From assembly GCF_019219025.1 (NCBI RefSeq), contig NZ_JAHUWN010000012.1:128182-192181 (forward strand): a stretch of DNA of 64,000 nt, written 5' to 3'. Position 1 is the stretch's first letter. Each line of letters starts with the position of its first letter. The notes beneath the pieces are model-generated. The model saw only the letters and a list, made by a program, of their open reading frames with translations. It searched no databases and had not been told where the DNA came from. Position numbers and translations under genes: made by a program. Positions 8,749-16,673 of the stretch are shown one piece after another. Source of the DNA: Bacillus sp. sid0103. GTDB taxonomy: Bacteria; Bacillota; Bacilli; Bacillales_B; DSM-18226.

Positions 8749-9834
8749 GTGTTAAAATACGAAATTATAATTAATCCGAAGTGGTTAAGAAAATTGGATA
8801 ACGACATTTGGAATGATGAATTAGTACCTGCCGTATTAAGGATAGGTGAGGATCGAATTAGTATTAAAATAGCCTATCGAGGTAATGTGATAAGGGATAA
8901 GAAAAAAAAATCCTATCGCATTGTTTTTCAAAAACCTTACAAGGTCAATGGAGCTCATGAAATCCACCTAAATGCAGAATTTTCAGACGTATCATTAAGT
9001 AGAAATAAATTATCGCTTGATTTCTTTGATCGAATTGGGGTTATTTCTCCACACTCCCAGCATGTTCTGTTATATATTAATGGAAAAAATAAGGGCATTT
9101 ATTTAGAAATTGAATCTTTTGATCAATTTCTCCTTAAAAAAAGAAAATTGCCGGATGGAGCCATTATTTATGCAACCAATAATCGAGCAAATTTCTCCTT
9201 AATAACTAAGAAAAAAGAATTAAAAAAACGTTTGGACCAAGGATACACTTTAAAATATGGTGATCAAGAAGATATGGTTGATTTAAAAAGATTCATTGCA
9301 ATGATTAATGCTCTAAGTAATGAAGATTTTGCAAAAGAAATCCCACAAGTATTGGATGTTGAAAAATACTTAAAATGGGTATCAAGCGCGGTATGTGTTC
9401 AGAATTATGATGGTTTTATCCATAATTATGCATTGTATAAAAATAGTAAAACTGGACTATATGAGATTACTCCTTGGGATTATGATGGCACCTGGGGAAG
9501 AAACCTTCATGGCAGGAAGCTTGATTATGACTATGTTCCATTGACTGGCTTCAACACACTTTCCGCTAGACTTTTCCACTTTCCACACTTTAGAAACCTA
9601 TATAATGAAATCCTCACAAGTATTTTAGAAAATGACTTTACTCTAGAAGTCCAAAAACCTATTATTGATGAACTATTTGATTCGTTAAAACCACACATGA
9701 GTCTAGATCCATATATTAACTCTACAGCTGAAACCTTAGAGCTAGAAAAAAAGGTTTATTTTAACTTTATTAAAAAAAGAAATGCTTTTCTTAAGAAAGA
9801 ATTAACATCTTTTATAAAGGTAAAAAGTATATGA
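8749..9834 (+). CDS. cotH: Spore coat protein kinase CotH
   Basis: A 361-residue atypical secretory-type protein kinase of the CotH family, which phosphorylates serines of CotB and CotG in the B. subtilis mother cell and is needed for outer-coat assembly. Visible motifs are the basic nucleotide-binding stretch near residues 44-58 (RGN...DKKKKSYRIVF), GIYLEIESFD (116-125), NYDGFIHN (219-226) with the probable catalytic Asp, and the metal-binding PWDYDGTWG (242-250). No signal peptide is present, as expected for a mother-cell cytoplasmic enzyme. GTG was chosen because AGGAG lies 7 nt upstream. The divergent Ser/Gly-rich gene is 170 bp away and two genes with Ser/Lys tails follow, so the kinase sits among its likely substrates. 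The AT-rich spacer holds several CATA sequences, but no SigK promoter is certain. Confidence 0.93.
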   Translation: MLKYEIIINPKWLRKLDNDIWNDELVPAVLRIGEDRISIKIAYRGNVIRDKKKKSYRIVFQKPYKVNGAHEIHLNAEFSDVSLSRNKLSLDFFDRIGVISPHSQHVLLYINGKNKGIYLEIESFDQFLLKKRKLPDGAIIYATNNRANFSLITKKKELKKRLDQGYTLKYGDQEDMVDLKRFIAMINALSNEDFAKEIPQVLDVEKYLKWVSSAVCVQNYDGFIHNYALYKNSKTGLYEITPWDYDGTWGRNLHGRKLDYDYVPLTGFNTLSARLFHFPHFRNLYNEILTSILENDFTLEVQKPIIDELFDSLKPHMSLDPYINSTAETLELEKKVYFNFIKKRNAFLKKELTSFIKVKSI

Positions 9835-9858
9835 ATTTCAATCATATACTTTTTTTTT
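9822..9858 (+). terminator. Terminator of cotH
   Basis: The stem AAAAGTATATGA/TCATATACTTTT overlaps the cotH stop codon and runs into T8. Confidence 0.85.
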
Positions 9859-9902
9859 GCCTATTTTTTCCCAAATCAGTAAAAAAAGGCTCCTTTATTA
9901 GT

Positions 9903-9930
9903 ACAACATCACCCCGTGATACATATAGAT
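9903..9930 (+). promoter_or_regulatory. Possible SigK promoter of cotB
   Basis: AC at 9903 and CATATAGAT at 9922 are 17 bp apart, close to the SigK pattern AC-N16/17-CATAnnnTA, ~50 bp before the cotB start. The last bases do not match fully. SigK control is expected for outer-coat genes, but the match is weak. Confidence 0.3.
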
Positions 9931-9973
9931 GCAGTGTAAATGTTTATTTAATTTAAAGGAGGATATTTCTTTT

Positions 9974-10564
9974 ATGGAGAGAGAAATGATGGAACAATTT
10001 GTCGGCAAAATAATTAGGGTTGACCGGGGAGGACCAGAATCAAGAAGTGGAAAATTACTGGCAGTATTTGAAGACTTCTTTGCCATTTTAACTGAACACG
10101 ATGGAGTCGTATATTATAAGACAACTCATGTCAGAAGTATCACAGAAAGTTCAAAAGATGATATGAAGTTTGGATTGAAGGTCCCAAATAAGCTTGACTT
10201 TAAAAAGGCAGACACCTTTCAGAAGCTTTTAGGAAAAATAAGATTTCAATGGGTGAAAATTAATCGTGGCGGTCCTGAATCATTTGAAGGCGTACTAAGC
10301 GATGTAAACAAACATTTTGCTTCACTGATTCTTAAAGAAGAAGTTGTCCGTGTCTCGATGCATCACATTCGAAACATAAGCTACGGACTGAAAGTTGATA
10401 ATTCCAATGAGTCTAATGGTAATGACAAAGGCGATAAGGACGATGATAACAAAAGCAGCAGTAACAAGAGCAGTAGCAGTAACAAGAACAGCAACAGTAA
10501 CAAGAACAGCAACAGTAACAAGAGCAGCAACAGTAACAAAAGCAGCAATAACAAGGATAAGTAA
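9974..10564 (+). CDS. cotB: Spore outer coat protein CotB
   Basis: A 196-residue CotB homologue. Two modules carry the CotB hallmark RGGPES: one at residues ~8-55 (IIRVDRGGPES, ending HVRSITE) and one at ~90-140 (WVKINRGGPES, ending HHIRNISYGL). As I recall it, B. subtilis CotB has three such modules. From ~residue 145 a Ser/Asn/Lys tail follows, with DDD then SSSNKSS and SNKNSN-type repeats, shorter than the Ser/Lys/Arg tail of B. subtilis. That tail is the part phosphorylated by CotH in the model organism. ATG at 9974 was chosen because AAAGGAGG precedes it; an upstream in-frame ATG at 9929 lacks a site. The gene follows cotH and precedes a paralogue. Confidence 0.88.
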   Translation: MEREMMEQFVGKIIRVDRGGPESRSGKLLAVFEDFFAILTEHDGVVYYKTTHVRSITESSKDDMKFGLKVPNKLDFKKADTFQKLLGKIRFQWVKINRGGPESFEGVLSDVNKHFASLILKEEVVRVSMHHIRNISYGLKVDNSNESNGNDKGDKDDDNKSSSNKSSSSNKNSNSNKNSNSNKSSNSNKSSNNKDK

Positions 10565-10574
10565 TAAAAATATT

Positions 10575-10599
10575 GTCGCTTCTCCACTAGAGAAGCGAC
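10575..10599 (+). other. Stable hairpin between cotB and its paralogue
   Basis: A perfect 10-bp stem GTCGCTTCTC/GAGAAGCGAC with a 5-nt loop lies between the two genes. No T-run follows on the plus strand, so it may be a leaky terminator or an mRNA-stabilising element that sets the ratio of the two proteins. Confidence 0.55.
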
Positions 10600-10625
10600 C
10601 CATTATCTCTTAAGGAGGATTAAAC

Positions 10626-12236
10626 ATGGGTTTAGATAAATTTTCAGCTGCATTGGATTTATTAAAAGGCTTTAGTGTAAATCTATATGTAGGTGAAGAC
10701 GTATTTAAAGGAAAACTTATCGGTGTAGAAGCAGACCATGTAGTGCTGGAAACCGAAAATAAATACATTTTTTATTATAACATTGATAAAATCCAAGCAA
10801 TCACTAAAAATACAAGAGAGTTTCAACCTGAGAAAACGACGGTAAAATTTCAAAAAACACAGAGTTTAACAGATTTACTCCATTCCTTTCAACATACTTG
10901 GGTAACGATATTGACTATCAATAAACAAAGATTTACCGGCGTTTTAAGCGAAATTGATACAGACTTTGCTACCTTAATTAACGGGGATGAACGAATCTTA
11001 ATTAAATTAACTCATGTGTCCAACATTCTCAAAGGGTCTATAGAAGAAGAAACTGCAAAGACCTCATCATCTTCTTCCGGTGATAAAGATGACTCAAAGG
11101 GTAATTCATCTTCTTCCGGTGATAAAGATGACTCAAAGGGTAATTCATCTTCTTCCGGTGATAAAAAGAGCTCAAAGAATCATTCATCTTCTTCCGGTGA
11201 TAAAAAGAGCTCAAAGAATCATTCATCTTCTTCCGGTGATAAAAAGAGCTCAAAGAATCATTCATCCTCTTCCGGTGATAAAAAAAGCTCAAAGAATCAT
11301 TCATCTTCTTCCGGTGATAAAAAAAGCTCAAAGAATCATTCATCTTCTTCCGGTGATAAAAAGAGCTCAAAGAATCATTCATCTTCTTCCGGTGATAAAA
11401 AGAGCTCAAAGAATCATTCATCTTCTTCCGGTGATAAAAAGAACTCAAAGAATCATTCATCCTCTTCCGGTGATAAAAAGAGCTCAAAGAATCATTCATC
11501 TTCTTCTGGTGATAAAAAGAACTCAAAGAATCATTCATCCTCTTCTGGTGATAAAGATGATTCCAAAAAAGATAAGAAAGCAAAGGCAGGATCAAAAGAG
11601 TTCAGCAATAGTTCTGAAAAGAAACAAAAAAATACGACTAGTAAAGATAAATCTGCTATGAAAAAAGAAGAGGCCATTAAGGAAGTAATAGTTGAACCTA
11701 ACAATACATTGGTTTGGGCACAACCAATAAAAATTGAATCAACTCTGGTTCAAACAAAGGATGATTTTGCTTCTAATAACTTAAGGATTAAGAAATCTCA
11801 AACAGAAGAAAAGGACACAGCCAAAAATTCCACTGAAATGAAAAAGTCTGAAGAAGATATGTCGACCAGATCAAAATCAAGCGAGCAATCGATAGAAATG
11901 AAACAAGTAAAAGAAGCAGTTTCTATTTCAAAAACAGATAATCCGCCAGCCCCGCCTTATAAAATTCAACAGAAAGAAGCAAAATCAACAAAAACGCAAG
12001 AAGAAGCAGTGAAAGTATTTAAATCAGCACCTACACAAAACCAAGCAACAAGGAAAACAGAAAATAATAAAACAAATGAAATAAACACTACTAACAACGA
12101 TCAGAATGTATGGAAACAAAAGGAGAAAGAGCAAAGAGTTCTTCGTTTTACCGGAGAACCAGTTAATCAAGAAAACAAAATAGCTTTCCCGTTTTCCGGA
12201 TGGCCAAACAGAAACAATAGAACTTCAAGATTGTAA
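10626..12236 (+). CDS. CotB-family coat protein with thirteen 13-residue Ser/Lys repeats
   Basis: A 536-residue protein. The first ~140 residues form two CotB-like modules without RGGPES: FSVNLYVGEDVFKGKLIGV... and WVTILTINKQRFTGVLSEI..., each ending in a beta-rich L/I-x-x-I/V motif. Residues ~148-316 are thirteen tandem units of SSSSGDKKSSKNH type; units 1, 2 and 13 are acidic variants with GDKDDSK. A further ~220 residues are Lys/Ser/Glu-rich and disordered-looking, ending in a basic, Trp-containing tail (SGWPNRNNRTSRL). The N-terminal modules and the Ser-Lys tail match the design of CotB, the known CotH substrate. AAGGAGG lies 7 nt before the ATG. Direct phosphorylation is inferred. Confidence 0.75.
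   Translation: MGLDKFSAALDLLKGFSVNLYVGEDVFKGKLIGVEADHVVLETENKYIFYYNIDKIQAITKNTREFQPEKTTVKFQKTQSLTDLLHSFQHTWVTILTINKQRFTGVLSEIDTDFATLINGDERILIKLTHVSNILKGSIEEETAKTSSSSSGDKDDSKGNSSSSGDKDDSKGNSSSSGDKKSSKNHSSSSGDKKSSKNHSSSSGDKKSSKNHSSSSGDKKSSKNHSSSSGDKKSSKNHSSSSGDKKSSKNHSSSSGDKKSSKNHSSSSGDKKNSKNHSSSSGDKKSSKNHSSSSGDKKNSKNHSSSSGDKDDSKKDKKAKAGSKEFSNSSEKKQKNTTSKDKSAMKKEEAIKEVIVEPNNTLVWAQPIKIESTLVQTKDDFASNNLRIKKSQTEEKDTAKNSTEMKKSEEDMSTRSKSSEQSIEMKQVKEAVSISKTDNPPAPPYKIQQKEAKSTKTQEEAVKVFKSAPTQNQATRKTENNKTNEINTTNNDQNVWKQKEKEQRVLRFTGEPVNQENKIAFPFSGWPNRNNRTSRL
11067..11573 (+). repeat. 39-bp coding tandem repeat, 13 copies
   Basis: Thirteen uninterrupted 39-bp units, each starting at a TCA codon, encode 13-residue Ser/Lys units. 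Ten are KK-type (eight KSSK, two KNSK) and three are DD-type at the ends. Near-identity at DNA level (for example TCTTCTTCCGGTGATAAA) indicates recent expansion or ongoing homogenisation, so copy number may vary between strains. Confidence 0.95.
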
Positions 12237-12425
12237 TTAATGAAATCTTAACCTAATTGTGAAAATTTATATAATGCCATTCCCTCATATTGCCCCTGTT
12301 AAAGCCCCCCAAAACCATACAAATATGAGCTGGGCAGTTCTGATCATGTATACCTGTTATAAGTAGTTAGTGATATCAGCCCTTCTCTATTTGTAAATGG
12401 GAATCCTAGGAAAGGAAGTGAGTAA
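12237..12425. other. Spacer before third CotB-like gene
   Basis: About 190 bp without a gene. No convincing terminator follows the long paralogue. A CATACAAAT at ~12318 resembles sporulation sigma -10 boxes, but no matching -35 was found at the right distance. Confidence 0.35.
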
Positions 12426-13103
12426 ATGAAGTTGAAAGATAATATCGGAAAATATATCAAACTGGAGATTTCGGGAAAGAAATTTATTAGTGGATTACTG
12501 ATTGATGTAGGCAGCGATTTATGGGTAGTTTTTAATGGATATGATTACCTTTACATCCCTGCTATACATTGCCAAAATTGGCGTTATTTAAAACAAGATG
12601 AAATTAATGAGTTCGATGGTATTTCCCTTAATGAAGAACCAACACCGATTTATAATAATAACGAAGAAATCTCATTAAGAAAAACACTGACAGCAGCTAA
12701 AGGTATTTTTTCAGAAATATATGTGACAAGTAATCAAGCATTACATGGCTATATCATTAGCATTATGAATAATTATTTTGTTTTCTACTCCCCTATCTAC
12801 AAAACCATGTTTATTTCCCTTAACCATTTAAAATGGTTAATACCATACACAAATAATCAACGTCCATACGGCCTAAGTAACGAAAATCTGCCAGTAAATC
12901 CAAGCAATATAACCTTTGCCAGATCGTTTGAAGTTCAAATTGAAAAGCTCAGTGGAGAATTGATCGTCTTTAATATCGGTGAGAACGAAAATGTAATTGG
13001 GAAAGTAAAGGGGATAAAGGATAATTTTGTCGAATTGACTGGTGCAAAAGGTGATCCGGTCTTTATTAATCTTCAACATATTAAAACAATTCATATGACT
13101 TAA
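12426..13103 (+). CDS. CotB-like protein without a Ser-rich tail
   Basis: A 225-residue protein made of three CotB-like modules: residues ~4-55 (IGKYIKLEISGKKFISGLL), ~95-145 (GIFSEIYVTSNQALHGYII) and ~175-224 (LSGELIVFNIGENENVIGKV, ending HIKTIHM). The third ends much like the CotB consensus HIKSI. It lacks RGGPES motifs and has no Ser/Lys tail, so it should not be a CotH substrate in the usual way; it may be a structural partner. GGAAGTGAG lies before the ATG. It closes the coat island and is followed by a strong terminator. Confidence 0.6.
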   Translation: MKLKDNIGKYIKLEISGKKFISGLLIDVGSDLWVVFNGYDYLYIPAIHCQNWRYLKQDEINEFDGISLNEEPTPIYNNNEEISLRKTLTAAKGIFSEIYVTSNQALHGYIISIMNNYFVFYSPIYKTMFISLNHLKWLIPYTNNQRPYGLSNENLPVNPSNITFARSFEVQIEKLSGELIVFNIGENENVIGKVKGIKDNFVELTGAKGDPVFINLQHIKTIHMT

Positions 13104-13159
13104 TTCGTTAAGTTAATTTTTATAATGGATTATTAGTAAACAAGCTTTTTCTTGCAAAA

Positions 13160-13191
13160 AAAAACAGAGTGTCTAGAGACACTCTTTTTAT
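13160..13191. terminator. Bidirectional terminator
   Basis: An 8-bp stem AGAGTGTC/GACACTCT with a TAGA loop has A-rich and T-rich flanks, between convergent genes. Confidence 0.85.
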
Positions 13192-13226
13192 TAGCAAGGA
13201 AACTATTACCTTATTTCATTCTGAAG

Positions 13227-13868
13227 CTATTTTTCTTTCACGAGAGCTGTTTCTGGTTTTTGGTTGAATGACAATAGTTCAAATGCAATTCCATAAAGGA
13301 ATGTGACAAGGAACATGGATCCAATCATATCGAAAATGACATGCTGCTTGACAAATAGCGTTGAAATAATGATTAATGTCCCAATAATATGGATACATAA
13401 ATGGTTAATAATATGCTTGTTTTTAATATGAAGTGAAGCAAGCATTATTGTAAATGTGGTAAGCACATGGATACTTGGGAAACAATTAAACGGACGATCA
13501 TTTGCGTAAATAAATTGAACTAGATTATTAAAGAAATTATCCCCTACAATAGTTGGTCTTGGAACTGTTGTTTGGAAGAAGAAATAAATAATAAAACAAA
13601 TTAACTCTCCCACAACAATTAAAATTAACGTCTTCAGGTATACTTTTGTGTCCTTAAAACAAAAGTATACAAGATAACAAAAGATATACGCATACCAGAG
13701 GATGTAGGGAATGATAAAAACCGACAAAAACGGAATCGCCTGGTCGAAGGAAGTACTAATATCAATCGATCTATGTGAACGTGAATTTAATAACTCATAA
13801 ATTTTGGCCAGAACTGGTATGACCAGCAGGAATAATAAGTAGGGAGCTTTTTTCATTAAATTTTTCAA
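13227..13868 (-). CDS. PAP2-family membrane phosphatase
   Basis: A 213-residue integral membrane protein with about five to six hydrophobic segments. PAP2 motifs are visible: PRPTI, the FPSIH motif (PSxH type) and KQHVIFDM with the third-motif His and Asp. Such enzymes dephosphorylate lipid phosphates such as undecaprenyl or phosphatidylglycerol phosphate at the outer membrane face. The TTG at 13868 is the likely start, since AAAGGAGG lies 8 nt upstream; a GTG at 13934 would extend it by 22 residues but has no site. Monocistronic; substrate unknown. Confidence 0.8.
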   Translation of the reverse strand: MKNLMKKAPYLLFLLVIPVLAKIYELLNSRSHRSIDISTSFDQAIPFLSVFIIPYILWYAYIFCYLVYFCFKDTKVYLKTLILIVVGELICFIIYFFFQTTVPRPTIVGDNFFNNLVQFIYANDRPFNCFPSIHVLTTFTIMLASLHIKNKHIINHLCIHIIGTLIIISTLFVKQHVIFDMIGSMFLVTFLYGIAFELLSFNQKPETALVKEK

Positions 13869-13934
13869 GTAAGATCCCTCCTTTAATAAATTAATAACTT
13901 TATAGATTTCTAACTTGAAAATTGCCGACCACAC

Positions 13935-14144
13935 TACATAATACCATAAAAATGGTGAAAATAAATGGAATTTCCAAATTTCCTCAGTAATTTTGTCTAG
14001 GAATTAATTTTCTTCTATCGGGGTCACTTTACTTCTGTGTGACATTCTTGAAGTTATTCATGGTGTCATTCATGGTGTCAGGCACTATTCGTGGACACTC
14101 CTAACAATTTGTCCGTATCCAGTGGACACTACGTCTAAAAAATG
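13935..14144. other. Gene-free spacer with repeat debris
   Basis: No gene is seen. It holds a 12-bp direct duplication ATTCATGGTGTC (~14057-14080), a partial copy of the dispersed GGTGTCAGGCAC repeat (14074-14085), and GTGGACACT / AGTGGACAC repeats (~14091 and ~14121). Confidence 0.55.
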
Positions 14145-14180
14145 GAGAAACCTTTGTATTGGGTTTCTCTTTTTGTTTTT
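14145..14180. terminator. Terminator of the DUF2500 pseudogene
   Basis: An 8-bp stem GAGAAACC/GGTTTCTC is flanked by T-runs in both directions and lies just past the decayed DUF2500 gene. Confidence 0.7.
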
Positions 14181-14189
14181 AACTGTTTC

Positions 14190-14553
14190 TTATGCCCCTG
14201 CTTGTTTTCGTGTGAATCCATGGTATCTTGTGCCCTGGAATTCAACCTCGCCGATATCGCCTTCTGCCAGGAGTCCATACTCGCGACCGCCCACGCTGAA
14301 TTCCATCCGGTCACCGCTTTCAACTTGAAATGTGACATAGTACCATGTAATGGTCTTCCCCTCCGCCACTCACTTCAAGTCTTTTGGATACAACTACAGC
14401 CACCACTTTTAAGCGTGGTTGTTTATTATTATGACTCCACGTTTTAATCCCCTTAATAATCACAAATAGAATGATCCCCGCGATAATTACAAAAAAAATA
14501 GGGATAATTGTAAACATTAAATCAAACATCTCAAACCCATCATTAAAGCCCAT
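14190..14553 (-). pseudogene. DUF2500 membrane protein, frameshifted
   Basis: The first frame encodes ~70 residues: an N-terminal membrane helix (FTIIPIFFVIIAGIILFVII), then VVSKRLEVSGGGEDHYM. It then runs into a premature stop. The typical DUF2500 continuation (YYVTFQVESGDRMEF, REYGLLAEGD, FQGTRY) is found intact in another frame from ~14341 down to TAA at 14190. A one-base insertion (or two-base loss) near 14340-14343 joins the two. The intact protein would have ~120 residues, the usual family length. The function of DUF2500 is unknown. A sequencing error cannot be excluded. Confidence 0.8.
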
Positions 14554-14748
14554 TCCTCCAGCCCCCTCCTATCTCTCTACAATGGAAAATACTTGAATAA
14601 TAGTTCTCTTTTCCAATATATATGATGGATTTCCTCTGTAGCAAGAATATTTTAAAAAATTCGGGATTTAAAGTAGGAACAAAAGTGTCCCAGCAGGATA
14701 TTATGCTAAACTAAATACAACATACTTAGAGATAAAGGTGGTGAAACT

Positions 14749-15141
14749 GTGGATCGTATCATCCTGTTTGATGGCGTATGTAATCTCTGCAATTCAAGTG
14801 TGCAATTCATTATTAAAAGAGACTCGGCTGGCTATTTTAAGTTTGCTTCACTGCAAAGCCAAACCGGTCAGACACTTTTAAAGAAGCATGGCTTGAACAA
14901 TGATTTAAACAGTTTCGTCCTAATTGAAAATGACAAGGTCTATCTTAAATCAAGTGCTGCCCTTCGCGTTTGCAGTAAACTAGGCACAGTGTGGCGGATA
15001 TTTTCGATTTTCCGGTTCCTACCTTCATTTATCAGAGATTTCCTTTACGATATTGTTGCAAAAAATCGATATAAATGGTTTGGAAAAGAAGAAAGCTGTA
15101 TGCTCCCTTTGCCAGAATGGAAGCAAAGATTTTTAGACTAA
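14749..15141 (+). CDS. DCC-family thiol-disulfide oxidoreductase-like protein (DUF393)
   Basis: A 130-residue protein of the DCC family, named after the N-terminal DGVCNLC motif (residues ~7-13), a CxxC-type active site in a thioredoxin-like setting. The family's C-terminal pattern RDxxYDxxAKNRYKWFG is present, followed by a single Cys. Substrates are unknown. GTG is the start, with AAAGGTGG 7 nt upstream. It stands alone. Confidence 0.85.
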   Translation: MDRIILFDGVCNLCNSSVQFIIKRDSAGYFKFASLQSQTGQTLLKKHGLNNDLNSFVLIENDKVYLKSSAALRVCSKLGTVWRIFSIFRFLPSFIRDFLYDIVAKNRYKWFGKEESCMLPLPEWKQRFLD

Positions 15142-15184
15142 GGTGAGAATCAAACCATTACCAATTTCAAAGCAAACGTGGAAT

Positions 15185-15197
15185 GGTGCCTGACACC
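15185..15197. repeat. Dispersed GGTGCCTGACACC palindrome
   Basis: One copy of a 13-bp semi-palindromic repeat (flanked here by AAT and ATA) that recurs at several places in this window, in the gap after the DCC gene. Confidence 0.7.
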
Positions 15198-15270
15198 ATA
15201 AATCTAACAAATAATTTATTCCGGATAGCATAGATATTATTAATACTATTTTTTATGCAGGAGGGTCTAA

Positions 15271-16461
15271 ATGGAGATTGTTGTTAGACAAGGTGATTCA
15301 TTATGGCGTTACAGCCAGATGTTTCATGTTAATTTACAGCTATTGAATGATTCCAACCCAACGATTGATCCAAATAATCTTTCTGTCGGCCAACAGGTAC
15401 AGATACCTGGTTTTGTTGCCAACGAACATCAGATACGTCCCGGAGACACTTTTTGGAGCATTGCACAAAACATGAATCTTCCACTTGAAGCAGTGGAGTT
15501 GGTTAATCCCGAGTTAGATGCATCAAATCTCACACAAGGGCAAACGGTTACGGTTCCAACACGGATTACCGGGAGGTTAGTGGAAAGTGGCCAAAAATAT
15601 GATTACAGCAAACTGCTGAATGATATGAACCGATTAAAAGAGGCATATCCATTTTTGCAAGTATCCACTATAGGTAAGACCGTTCTAGGAAACGAAATTT
15701 CTGAAATCAGGTTAGGAACAGGTGAAAAAAGGGTTCATTATAATGGTTCCTTCCATGCCAATGAGTGGATTACGTCGTTGGTGATTATGACTTTTTTGAA
15801 TGATTATTTATTATCGCTAACTAATCACTATCCGATCAGAGGTCTTCAATCATTTCCTCTGTATCAACAAAGTACATTGTCGATCGTCCCAATGGTTAAT
15901 CCTGATGGAGTTGACCTCGTATTAAATGGTCCACCTGAAAATGAAAACTGGCAAAGAAAAGTGGTTGATTTAAATAAAGGAAGTACAGACTTTACGGAAT
16001 GGAAAGCAAATATTAGAGGTGTCGATCTAAATGACCAATTCCCGGCTAGATGGGAATTAGAGAAGGCACGAAACCCAAATGAGCCTGGCCCGAGAGACTA
16101 TGTGGGGGAAAAACCCTTATTAGAGCCAGAAGCCATTGCTATGGCGAAACTGACAAAGGAACGTGATTTTGCAAGGGTGCTGGCCTTCCATACACAAGGT
16201 GAGGTCATCTATTGGGGATTTGAAAATCTCGAGCCTGCTGAATCAGAAGAGATAGTAAAAGAATTTTGCCGTGTCAGTGGATATGAACCGGTTAAAACTC
16301 TTGAAAGCTATGCAGGTTTCAAGGACTGGTTTATTCAAGATTGGCAGCGAACAGGCTTCACAATTGAGCTCGGCCGTGGAATTAATCCCCTTCCGTTATC
16401 AATGTTTGATGATATTTATAAAAAATCACTGGGAATTTTCTTGGCAGGACTTTATATGTAA
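15271..16461 (+). CDS. LysM-M14 peptidase, gamma-D-glutamyl-diamino acid endopeptidase I-like
   Basis: A 396-residue peptidoglycan hydrolase. Two LysM cell-wall-binding domains (~1-48 and ~50-97, each with a GD..W.I/S pattern and ending in QVQIP or TVTVP) precede an M14 zinc carboxypeptidase domain. Zinc ligands are the His and Glu of FHANEW and the His of AFHTQGEV; the catalytic Glu lies in TIELGRG. This is the architecture of ENP1 from Lysinibacillus, which cleaves the D-Glu-gamma-diaminopimelate bond, and of B. subtilis YqgT. No signal peptide is evident, so it probably acts in the sporangium or after lysis. GGAGGG precedes the ATG. Confidence 0.88.
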   Translation: MEIVVRQGDSLWRYSQMFHVNLQLLNDSNPTIDPNNLSVGQQVQIPGFVANEHQIRPGDTFWSIAQNMNLPLEAVELVNPELDASNLTQGQTVTVPTRITGRLVESGQKYDYSKLLNDMNRLKEAYPFLQVSTIGKTVLGNEISEIRLGTGEKRVHYNGSFHANEWITSLVIMTFLNDYLLSLTNHYPIRGLQSFPLYQQSTLSIVPMVNPDGVDLVLNGPPENENWQRKVVDLNKGSTDFTEWKANIRGVDLNDQFPARWELEKARNPNEPGPRDYVGEKPLLEPEAIAMAKLTKERDFARVLAFHTQGEVIYWGFENLEPAESEEIVKEFCRVSGYEPVKTLESYAGFKDWFIQDWQRTGFTIELGRGINPLPLSMFDDIYKKSLGIFLAGLYM

Positions 16462-16462
16462 A

Positions 16463-16626
16463 GGCTCTTTTCGTAAACTTTGTTGCTTTTGGAGCTTTAA
16501 AAGGGTCATTTACTTAGTTTCTAGGCAATTTTCGCAAATATTCTTACGAAAAGATGCCACGAAGCTATCTAGTTAAACGGGGTTGATGAACTTATACGAA
16601 AAACAACAATCTATGTGAAAATAGCC
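16463..16626. repeat. MITE-like element with ~23-bp imperfect terminal inverted repeats
   Basis: The left end (16463-16485, GGCTCTTTTCGTAAAC then TTTGTTG) pairs imperfectly with the right end (16604-16626, CAACAAT through GAAAATAGCC). The element is 164 bp, non-coding, AT-rich and begins right after the stop codon of the M14 peptidase. TATA-containing sequence flanks both sides, a possible but unproven target duplication. Confidence 0.5.
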
Positions 16627-16633
16627 TATATAA

Positions 16634-16666
16634 AAGAGGAGGCCGGATAATTCCAGCCTCCTTTCC
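16634..16666. terminator. Bidirectional terminator
   Basis: The stem AGGAGGC/GCCTCCT with a 12-nt loop lies between convergent genes, with AAAA before and TTT after. Confidence 0.75.
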
Positions 16667-16673
16667 CTTAGCT

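Noticed and set aside
11038..11661. Long frames opposite and shifted to the 39-bp repeat (HRKKMNDSLSS- and LLPVIKRAQRIIH-type)
   Set aside because: They are repeat shadows of the CotB paralogue with no start signals.
14142..14447. A 101-codon plus-strand frame
   Set aside because: It is antisense to the frameshifted DUF2500 gene and has no start signal.
16271..16576. A 101-codon plus-strand frame
   Set aside because: It overlaps the M14 peptidase in another frame and continues into the MITE-like element.
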